9,730 bases of DNA, from the NCBI GenBank assembly GCA_934215995.1, contig CAKQBC010000063.1, positions 1 through 9,730 of the forward strand, read 5' to 3'. The translations under genes were made by a program, and so were the position numbers. This DNA comes from an uncultured Bacillus sp. GTDB taxonomy: Bacteria; Bacillota; Bacilli; Bacillales; DSM-1321. Below the pieces are notes generated by a model that had not been told where the DNA came from, made no database searches, and saw nothing but the letters and a program-made list of their open reading frames with translations. Of this stretch, positions 1 through 6,572 are shown one piece after another (position 1 is the stretch's first letter; each line of letters begins with the position of its first letter).

Positions 1-723
1 ATCGTCAACAGCCCCGGATTCATCCAATACATAAGTGAAAAGGCGAAGATAGACACGGAAACAATCCGCTATATGCCGAACTCGGCTGCTGAGGACGAAC
101 TATCATTCGAACATAAGAAAAATCCGGATGAGTTCAAGGTGATCTATACGGGGAATCTTGGTTTGGCTCAGGATGTTGGCTTCCTGAAGGAGCTTTCCAT
201 GAAGCTGCACCAGCATGGCATTCTATTGAATATTGTCGGTTACGGCTTCCGGAAAAAAGAATTGGTGGGTTACATAAAAGAAAATGGATTGACGAATGTC
301 ACTTTCGTTTCGCCGACGACGAGAAACCAATGCCTGCGGCTGAATAAAGAACATGATGTAGGGATTGTTTCATTGAATGACCAGGAAGTATTCGATACGG
401 TCCTGCCGGGGAAAATCGTCGATTACATGATTTCCGGGCTTCCGATTGTGGCAGCGGTGTCGGGTTATGCGAAACAGATGATTGAGAAACATGAGGTTGG
501 ATTTGTCTCAGAACAAAGAAACATAGATGAAATCATACAATACATATTTTATTTGAAAGAAGATGTAGAGGCCCGAAACAGGCTGAGCCTGAACTGCATC
601 AATTTAATCAAATTGCAATTCCTTTGGGAAGAGAATATCCAAATGCTCATAAATAGCCTGGATCCTGAGCCGCACGGCATACCGTTGCTGAACTACAATA
701 AAACAAAAGTGGAAAAGGTATGA
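1..723 (+). CDS. GT4-family glycosyltransferase, C-terminal part (5' end outside window)
   Basis: The reading frame is open from base 1, so the ATG at 73 is an internal methionine and the gene begins upstream. About 240 residues are visible. They begin at the linker into the second Rossmann lobe of a GT-B enzyme (VNSPGF, then a PNS turn around residues 26-28). The donor-binding lobe follows: the strand-turn IYTGNLG, the NIVGYG strand, and a PGKIVDYM-x-SGLPIV block at about residues 136-149, which is the nucleotide-sugar site of GT4 enzymes of the WbuB type. The family uses a retaining mechanism and acts on lipid-linked acceptors at the inner face of the membrane. The sugar donor and acceptor cannot be read from the sequence. 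The stop codon overlaps the next start (ATGA at 720-723), so the two genes are probably translationally coupled. I am confident of the fold and family, not of the substrate. Confidence 0.88.
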   Translation: MVNSPGFIQYISEKAKIDTETIRYMPNSAAEDELSFEHKKNPDEFKVIYTGNLGLAQDVGFLKELSMKLHQHGILLNIVGYGFRKKELVGYIKENGLTNVTFVSPTTRNQCLRLNKEHDVGIVSLNDQEVFDTVLPGKIVDYMISGLPIVAAVSGYAKQMIEKHEVGFVSEQRNIDEIIQYIFYLKEDVEARNRLSLNCINLIKLQFLWEENIQMLINSLDPEPHGIPLLNYNKTKVEKV

Positions 724-2018
724 ATATGAACAAGAACAAAAAAGTTTGTATGTACGTTTGGAATCATTTCACAAACGACGCGCGCGTATTAAGGGAATGT
801 ACGGCGCTGTCCGCAAACGGGTACGAGGTGGACCTGATCTGCATCCATGACCCGAAGGACAAAGACATGCCGTACGTTGAAAAAAGAAATGAAAACTTTC
901 AAGTGTTGCGGGTGAAACGATACCCATTCATCCTGACGTTCCTGCAAAAAGCGTATAAAGCAATCATGGCTAATAAAGCGCTTGCAGCATTGGCAGGTTT
1001 GCTTTGGCTGGCATTTGCCTTTATGCTGCCGGCAGTCATCCTGCCGCTGACATTGATTGCTGCTTTATTACTGAAGACGAAATGCAAAACCGTTTTCATC
1101 AGGCTGTGCATCATTGCAAGGATGATCCGGATGGGATACAAGAAAGACTATGATATGTACCATTCGAATGACTTGAACACATTGCCGCAGGGGTACATCT
1201 GCTCCAAATGGCGCATCTGCAAGAAAACGCTCATTTACGATTCACATGAAGTGCAGACAAGCCGTACCGGCTATGACAGCGGTTTCTATGGAATGATGGA
1301 GAAGTTTTTGATCAAGAGGATCGACGCGATGATCGTGGAGAACCATACAAGAGCGCAATACAATGAAGACCTGTATGGTTTTTATCCGAATGTCGTCCAT
1401 AATTATCCGTTCAAGCAGGCAGACAAGAAGGTTGAAAAAATCGATCTTCACAGCATGCTCGGCTTGCCGGCCAATGAAAAAATCCTTCTCTACCAAGGAG
1501 GCATCCAAACCGGGCGCGGACTGGATAAATTGATACAGGCAGCGCCATTCTTCAAAGAGGGAACGGTCGTCCTGATCGGCGATGGCAGAATCAAGCCTCA
1601 GCTTGAGAAGATGGTCGATGAGGCCAGCTTGCATGAAAAGGTGAAGTTTTTGCCGAAGGTGCCGCTTCAGGACTTGCCTAAGTATACGGCCAACGCCTAC
1701 CTTGGATTCCAGATCCTGAACAATGTCTGCTTCAACCATTATTCAGCCTCTTCAAACAAGCTGTTTGAGTACATGATGGCTGGGGTGCCGGTTGTCGCGT
1801 GTGAATTCCCGGAAATCAAAAGGGTCGTACAAGGCGAGCAAACAGGAATATGCATCGATTCGCATCTTCCTGAAGAAATTGCAAAAGCGGTCAACCTGCT
1901 GCTGGAAAAGCAAGACTTGCGTGATGAGCTGAGCCAGAACAGCAAACAAGCGAGCGGTAAGTACAATTGGGACCTCGAGCAAGAAAACTTATTATCTGTC
2001 TATAGAGGAATAGCATAA
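720..2018 (+). CDS. GT4-family glycosyltransferase with membrane-embedding hydrophobic insert
   Basis: This is a complete 432-residue GT-B glycosyltransferase. The N-terminal lobe begins with a KVCMYVWNHFTNDARVLRE block (residues 8-26), a common opening of GT4 enzymes. A strongly hydrophobic stretch at about 87-118 probably forms a membrane hairpin or tightly attached helix, fitting action on an undecaprenyl-linked intermediate. HSNDLNTLP (148-156) and the DSHE motif (174-177) follow. The donor lobe carries YQGGIQTGRGLD (258-269), LIGDG (285-289) and SSNKLFEYMMAGVPVV (344-359). E350 is the conserved second Glu of the EX7E motif; the first position is Ser342, as in other members with an N-K-L-F-E-Y signature. 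Start choice: the ATG at 720 overlaps the previous stop, but the ATG at 726 (third residue) is better spaced, 7 bases after AAAAGG at 713-718, and may be the true start. Donor and linkage are unknown. Confidence 0.9.
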   Translation: MNMNKNKKVCMYVWNHFTNDARVLRECTALSANGYEVDLICIHDPKDKDMPYVEKRNENFQVLRVKRYPFILTFLQKAYKAIMANKALAALAGLLWLAFAFMLPAVILPLTLIAALLLKTKCKTVFIRLCIIARMIRMGYKKDYDMYHSNDLNTLPQGYICSKWRICKKTLIYDSHEVQTSRTGYDSGFYGMMEKFLIKRIDAMIVENHTRAQYNEDLYGFYPNVVHNYPFKQADKKVEKIDLHSMLGLPANEKILLYQGGIQTGRGLDKLIQAAPFFKEGTVVLIGDGRIKPQLEKMVDEASLHEKVKFLPKVPLQDLPKYTANAYLGFQILNNVCFNHYSASSNKLFEYMMAGVPVVACEFPEIKRVVQGEQTGICIDSHLPEEIAKAVNLLLEKQDLRDELSQNSKQASGKYNWDLEQENLLSVYRGIA

Positions 2019-2024
2019 AAGGAG
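2017..2024 (+). promoter_or_regulatory. Ribosome binding site that fixes the GTG start of the coiled-coil gene
   Basis: AAAAGGAG lies 8 bases before GTG at 2033. This strong Shine-Dalgarno match supports GTG as the start. An ATG at 2026 is in another frame and only one base from the motif, so it is not used. Confidence 0.7.
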
Positions 2025-2032
2025 TATGGCCT

Positions 2033-2251
2033 GTGGATCAGTTTCAAACATTGGAGAAATTAGTGAAGGAAAATCAATTCCTGAAAAATGAACTGCTGAC
2101 TGTCCTGAATGAAAAGGAAGAACTTATCAACGTATGCAAGACAGTTATGCAGGATAAAGAAAAAATCGAAAGAAGATATAAAAATCTGCGGGCTTCTAAA
2201 TTAGGGCGCATTACCGTTTGGTATTGGGAAAGGAAAAGAAAAGCAAAATGA
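2033..2251 (+). CDS. Small coiled-coil protein, function unknown
   Basis: The 72-residue product starts at GTG and has a strong ribosome binding site. Residues 2-52 are almost all helix formers, with hydrophobic residues at heptad-like spacing (L7, L10, F16, L17, L21, L25, L31), so a short coiled coil is likely. The tail (53-72) is basic and aromatic: SKLGRITVWYWERKRKAK. From memory, similar coiled-coil plus SKLG-x-YW-basic tails occur as N-terminal modules of larger Bacillota surface-polysaccharide glycosyltransferases. Its stop overlaps the start of the CgeB-like/GT2 fusion gene (ATGA at 2248-2251), which fits a tightly coupled partner. I infer an oligomerisation or docking subunit for the downstream glycosyltransferase; no catalytic motif is present. 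There is no signal peptide or transmembrane helix, so it is cytoplasmic, and the basic aromatic tail could touch the membrane. An alternative is that it is a module split by frameshift from a once longer protein. Confidence 0.75.
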   Translation: MDQFQTLEKLVKENQFLKNELLTVLNEKEELINVCKTVMQDKEKIERRYKNLRASKLGRITVWYWERKRKAK

Positions 2252-4554
2252 GGAAAAAAGAATTGCATGCATACCTTACCCATTCATATGAAAGCACAAA
2301 AAAGAAGAAAAACATGCTGCATTTGATGAATGGTGTACATGATATCGATGTACAAGGTTTTTCGGATTTCTTTATTGATGTCCCTGCTGAACTTGTTGTT
2401 CAATACAGCAACCAATCAATCAAAGTGAATGACCAGAATATCTATTTATCGCTTTATGAAAAAACAACGAATTTCAATCAGCTTCCGGCAAATCCTAGGT
2501 ACAGAATCTTTAACAGCAATCTAGTGCTGAACGTTGATTTTACGATCAAAGAAGATGTGAAAAGCTCGATTTTGCTTCTTTTTTATGATGACAGCAAGCT
2601 GCTTCAATCGGAGTGGATCGCCTGCACGGGGCAAATCGCCAATAGAGTGATCGAACCGCCGAAAGGGTCCGTATTCTACAGAATCGCTATTAAACTGGAA
2701 GGCAAAGGCCAATTCCAAATTAATAGATTCAAAATCAGCCAGCAGCCATTGCTTTCGAACATGAGCACATCCTTCGGGAAAGTAAAGGATTTCAATAAAG
2801 TGGCTAGATTCAAAGAAGACGTACAGCGATTGAAGTACTACAGAAAAGTGAAGGACAATTCCTTGAAGGTGGCTTCCATCCTCGATGAGTTCAGTGAAGA
2901 ATGCTTCAAGTACGACTGCGACCTATTGCCGCTGTCAAAGGATCACTGGCGTGAGGAGCTGGACAGTTTCTATCCGTCCTTCCTGCTGGTGGAATCATGC
3001 TGGCAGGGGAATAAAGGCACATGGGCATACGAAGTTGCAAACCTGCACAAGAACGAGCACAGGACAAAGCTCAAGGAACTGACGGACTACTGTAAAATAA
3101 AGAACATTAAGACTGTATTCTGGGATAAGGAAGGACTGGAGAACTTCGATTTCTTTAAAGAAGCTTCCAGCTACTTCGACTATATTTTCACAGCCGATGA
3201 AAATAATATCCCGAACTTCAAGGAATACACGAACAATGAGAATGTGTTCGAGCTGCCGTTTGCTGCCCAGCCGCAAATCCATAATCCGATGTACAAGAAC
3301 AGGAACTACATGGGACAGCTTGCTTTCGCAGGCTCATATTATAATAATAAACATGACCTGCGGAAAAAGGACATCACCGAGCTCGTCAAATCCGCCATCA
3401 AATATGATGTGGAAATCTTCGACCGCTATTTCGGAACCGATCCGTATAAGTTCCCGAATAACCAATGGCCGGAGGAGTATAAGTCCAATATCATCGGCAG
3501 CCTGCAATATGGTCAAATGGTAGAGGCGTACAAGAACTATGATATTTTCCTCAATGTCAACTCTGTCCAGGACAGCAAGAACATGTTCGCAAGACGCGTT
3601 TTCGAAGTGCTGGCTTCGAAAACAATGGTTGTATCCGGGCCTTCGATCGGCGTAGAGGAAATCTTCAACGGCATCGTCCCGATCATCAAAACATCGGAAG
3701 AGGCGGATACATGCTACAGGGTATACACTAAGAACCCTGCTTTACGGGAAAGGCTTGAAAAAGAAGGGGCAAGGCTTGTTTACAAGCATCATACATATAA
3801 AAACCGATTGCAGGAAATATGCGATAAGATTGATTTGGATGTCAATATTCTGAAAGACCGGAAAGTGACAATCGTATCTTCGACCAACAGGCCGCAATTT
3901 ATCGATAATCTGTATGAGAGCGTCTCTAAACAGACGTATGACAATTTGGAGCTTGTTATCGTCCTTAACAACAATCAGATGGACGAAAAAGAGTGGAGCA
4001 AAAAATTCAGCGATATCGGATTCAAGGCAACGATCCTGAAGGTCGACGAAGGGCATTCTTTAGGGCATTGCCTGAACGAAGCGATCAGCCATGCAAGCGG
4101 GGATATTATCTCCAAGTTCGATGACGATGATTACTACGCGCCTAACTATGTGACTGATATGGTCCACTCGATGGAATATTCAAATGCGGACATAGTCGGG
4201 AAAAGCAAGCATTATCTGTATTTCGAGGATAATAGTCTGTTAGTTTCCAAGCAAGTAGGCAATGGGGAGGAAATCTATTCGGATTTCGTTGCCGGGGCAA
4301 CGCTGGTGTTTACAAAAGAAGCGTATGAACGGTTAGGCGGCTTCTCAGACAGAAATACAGGCGAAGATTCCGACTTCCTGAAGAGGGCCAAAGAGAACGG
4401 CTTCCTTATTTATTCCTCCGATGCGAAGAATTACTGCTGCATCCGGAGAAGAAACAAAGAAAACCATACGTGGAAGATCGATGATACGACGCTGTTAAGA
4501 AGTTCAGTGTCCCATCATTTCACGACCGATTATAAAACCCCAATAACATTCTGA
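2248..4554 (+). CDS. Bifunctional glycosyltransferase: CgeB-like GT-B domain fused to GT2 domain
   Basis: The 768-residue protein has three parts. Residues about 30-165 are beta-rich and look like a carbohydrate-binding-type sandwich (inference). Residues about 215-530 match the CgeB/DUF3880-like family: VESCWQGNKGTWAYEV (248-263), FAGSYYNNKHDLRKKD (360-375) and a donor-site block with FLNVNS, ARRVFEVLAS and a following Gly (434-464). Residues about 540-760 are a GT-A domain of the GT2 type: TIVSSTNRP at the start, the metal-binding FDDDDYY with D625-D627, and a GGFSDR...GED block with E706/D707 as probable acid/base. One chain may therefore add two sugars in succession to a surface polymer at the inner membrane face. 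Start choice: the ATG at 2248 overlaps the previous stop; AAAGGA at 2229-2234 is 13 bases away, so coupling probably matters. A TTG at 2218 would add 10 residues but is less likely. Substrates are unknown. Confidence 0.88.
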   Translation: MRKKELHAYLTHSYESTKKKKNMLHLMNGVHDIDVQGFSDFFIDVPAELVVQYSNQSIKVNDQNIYLSLYEKTTNFNQLPANPRYRIFNSNLVLNVDFTIKEDVKSSILLLFYDDSKLLQSEWIACTGQIANRVIEPPKGSVFYRIAIKLEGKGQFQINRFKISQQPLLSNMSTSFGKVKDFNKVARFKEDVQRLKYYRKVKDNSLKVASILDEFSEECFKYDCDLLPLSKDHWREELDSFYPSFLLVESCWQGNKGTWAYEVANLHKNEHRTKLKELTDYCKIKNIKTVFWDKEGLENFDFFKEASSYFDYIFTADENNIPNFKEYTNNENVFELPFAAQPQIHNPMYKNRNYMGQLAFAGSYYNNKHDLRKKDITELVKSAIKYDVEIFDRYFGTDPYKFPNNQWPEEYKSNIIGSLQYGQMVEAYKNYDIFLNVNSVQDSKNMFARRVFEVLASKTMVVSGPSIGVEEIFNGIVPIIKTSEEADTCYRVYTKNPALRERLEKEGARLVYKHHTYKNRLQEICDKIDLDVNILKDRKVTIVSSTNRPQFIDNLYESVSKQTYDNLELVIVLNNNQMDEKEWSKKFSDIGFKATILKVDEGHSLGHCLNEAISHASGDIISKFDDDDYYAPNYVTDMVHSMEYSNADIVGKSKHYLYFEDNSLLVSKQVGNGEEIYSDFVAGATLVFTKEAYERLGGFSDRNTGEDSDFLKRAKENGFLIYSSDAKNYCCIRRRNKENHTWKIDDTTLLRSSVSHHFTTDYKTPITF
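2334..2354. repeat. Short inverted repeat, TGTACAT / ATGTACA arms
   Basis: Perfect 7-base arms flank a 7-base centre (GATATCG), about 90 bases inside the CgeB-like/GT2 fusion gene. It is directly readable, but it lies in coding sequence (residues around V30-G37) and may be chance. Confidence 0.35.
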
Positions 4555-4565
4555 GGACTGCTAAC

Positions 4566-6572
4566 ATGGAACTACTTTATGTCAACAAACCAAAAGTGGA
4601 CAATGATACCGTCTCCTTTTCATGGAATTTCAGCCATGAACAGGAGATATTCAAGAGGAACCAGTTTTATATAAAATATGAAGGGGTCGATCTGACCTCT
4701 TTGGATTCAACCGTTTTTTATGAAATTTTTGTGAGCCTGATGATTCCGATTCTGCGGGAGTCAAAAAGGGAGTATCTAATCATGCTCCCTGAAGGAATCC
4801 CGGCGAAGACGGCTGACTTCTGGCTGAATTACAATGAAACGGATAACGTCAGCGTCTATCCTGTAATAGAAGAACCTGCCATACTGCAGGCCAAACGGAA
4901 AAAAGCGGGCAAAAAAATCGGCATCCTGTTCGGCGGGGGGAAAGATTCCTTATACGCATACCATCTCAACAAAGAGATTTTCGGGAAAGAAAATATGCTC
5001 GTCATATCGTTCACATTCCCGATGGATATGTCGCAAAAAAATAAGCTCGATGAACGCAGGGACAACTTTGCACTGAATCATATCAGGAATGAAGGCGTGT
5101 CCGTACAAAAGGTCTTCACAGATTTCCGAAGCATATTCAAAACATATTCCTACTTCAATGCAACTCATACGCAACTTTATTATTCGATGTGTTATCCGCT
5201 GTACGGCGAACATGGCTTGTCATATTTGACATACAGCTACGAATTCACGCATTACTGGAATATCGACCAACAAGGCAATACACGATTTAACTTCAAAAAA
5301 TCGAGAACTGAATTCGATACGTTTCTGTCGCAATATTTCACGGAACGTTTCAGCCGTTATTTCAAGGTATTCAACAGCAATTACTATGTATCGGAAAACA
5401 GTGCATTCCAGCTGCTGAAGCAAAGGTATGGTGCGCTTGAAGACCTGATGATGTGCGAGGCAGTCGCCGATCCAACGGTAAAGTGGTGCACGAAATGCAA
5501 GAAATGCGGGGAGTACGTTCTATATAGCTTGGCGAATCGATACGAAAGCAATGAAATCGACTTCAATGTCTTTTTGACCGAAAGTGATTTCATGAAAAAG
5601 CTGATTGTAGAGACGGAAGCCAAACAGGAGAACAGAAACCAGGACGGCAATGTATCCTGGTACAATGGCCTGATCACACCGCTGCATTATATGTCTTTTT
5701 GCCATATGATCCATTCGATTGATCTGTCCTATTGGGCGGATAAACTGAATGAGCCTGCTATGGAGGCGGTCAAAAGGCTGAAGTCATGGTTCGGAAACAA
5801 AAGCTATGATGTTCTTGACCACTATTTGCCGGAGGCTGTAAAAGCCCTGGACCTGCCGTTTGAACATCAGCTGCTGACAATCTTAAATGAAAGCCTGCAT
5901 CCATTGGATGAAGAATGCGTTGAGATTTTATATGCGGATACGAAGGTGAAAATGGATTTAACGCTGGAATATCCGATTGAAAGCCGGTTACGGAACAATA
6001 TTACGGACCAGCTCGTTTCGGAGGCTATTATAAAAGCACGGAAACCAGCCTTTAATAAAGCATATTCAAGCAAAGCGAGAGCGTATAACCAGGCAGACGG
6101 GACTGCAGTGCCATATGTATATGAGGAAGATTACCGGGGATACGTACTCTACATTGATAAAAGTGCGCCGAAAAAAGGCGACACAGCAGAAGTTACCTTC
6201 CAGTTAGGGCAATTGGATAAAAATAAAACGTACCATCTGACGATGAATGTCCTGGCGCCATATAAGTCGGATCAGTATAAAAACCGATTCAACTATATCG
6301 TATCGCTGGATCAGGAAGTATCCGTCCAGGAAGATATTTCAGATTGGGACAATGACAATATGGTCAATATTATTTTCAATCCGAAGGCTTCTGCCCAAAC
6401 AGTGACGATCAAAGTCGAAACAACAAAAAATTGCGAACCTTGGAATTGGGGAAGAGCAGCACAGCTGGTCATTAAAGATGTGCGTGTGGCATGCTGCCCG
6501 ACAAAAACAAATAATCATATTTCCGTCAGCAGCCCCTTTTCAAAAATAAGTGAATGGAGTAATCAACAATGA
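4566..6572 (+). CDS. PP-loop ATP-pyrophosphatase-like protein of a surface-polysaccharide locus
   Basis: This 668-residue protein is of a type I do not recognise with certainty. Residues 117-130 hold a glycine-rich loop, KIGILFGGGKDSLY. It is a variant of the SGGxDS motif of the adenine-nucleotide alpha-hydrolase (PP-loop) superfamily, whose members activate a carboxylate or carbonyl by adenylation with release of pyrophosphate. A WCTKCKKC cluster at 307-314 (C308, C311, C314) resembles the end of the catalytic domain in several PP-loop enzymes and may bind zinc. Residues 1-115 form an alpha/beta N-terminal region; about 330-500 are mostly helical; about 515-645 alternate short strands and look like a beta sandwich. 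The overall order recalls the MurL-type epimerases of UDP-MurNAc-L-Ala-L-Glu and, more loosely, WbpG-type sugar amidotransferases, but no HisH-like glutaminase is in view. I infer ATP-dependent modification of an acidic sugar or precursor. Its ribosome binding site (GAGG, 4553-4556) overlaps the previous stop with 9-base spacing, and its own stop overlaps the wecC start. Confidence 0.8.
   Translation: MELLYVNKPKVDNDTVSFSWNFSHEQEIFKRNQFYIKYEGVDLTSLDSTVFYEIFVSLMIPILRESKREYLIMLPEGIPAKTADFWLNYNETDNVSVYPVIEEPAILQAKRKKAGKKIGILFGGGKDSLYAYHLNKEIFGKENMLVISFTFPMDMSQKNKLDERRDNFALNHIRNEGVSVQKVFTDFRSIFKTYSYFNATHTQLYYSMCYPLYGEHGLSYLTYSYEFTHYWNIDQQGNTRFNFKKSRTEFDTFLSQYFTERFSRYFKVFNSNYYVSENSAFQLLKQRYGALEDLMMCEAVADPTVKWCTKCKKCGEYVLYSLANRYESNEIDFNVFLTESDFMKKLIVETEAKQENRNQDGNVSWYNGLITPLHYMSFCHMIHSIDLSYWADKLNEPAMEAVKRLKSWFGNKSYDVLDHYLPEAVKALDLPFEHQLLTILNESLHPLDEECVEILYADTKVKMDLTLEYPIESRLRNNITDQLVSEAIIKARKPAFNKAYSSKARAYNQADGTAVPYVYEEDYRGYVLYIDKSAPKKGDTAEVTFQLGQLDKNKTYHLTMNVLAPYKSDQYKNRFNYIVSLDQEVSVQEDISDWDNDNMVNIIFNPKASAQTVTIKVETTKNCEPWNWGRAAQLVIKDVRVACCPTKTNNHISVSSPFSKISEWSNQQ
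6556..6559 (+). promoter_or_regulatory. Ribosome binding site of wecC inside the PP-loop gene
   Basis: GGAG sits 9 bases before the ATG at 6569, within the last codons of the PP-loop gene. It supports that start and the ATGA overlap. Confidence 0.6.

Noticed and set aside
73..75. ATG at 73 as the start of the first gene
   Set aside because: The same frame is open from base 1 and encodes a typical GT4 linker (VNSPGF...IRYMPNS), so this is an internal methionine of a gene cut by the window edge.
1242..1739. 165-codon minus-strand frame opposite the second GT4 gene
   Set aside because: It lies wholly inside a well-supported glycosyltransferase, with no ribosome binding site pattern and no family resemblance.
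2218..2247. TTG at 2218 as the start of the fusion glycosyltransferase
   Set aside because: It would lie inside the coiled-coil gene with only a weak AGGG upstream. The ATG at 2248 forms the same ATGA overlap seen at three other junctions.
4566..6572. Asparagine synthetase or WbpG assignment for the PP-loop protein
   Set aside because: There is no N-terminal glutaminase domain, and no HisH-like partner gene is visible. The length and C-terminal beta-rich region also differ, so only a superfamily-level call is justified.
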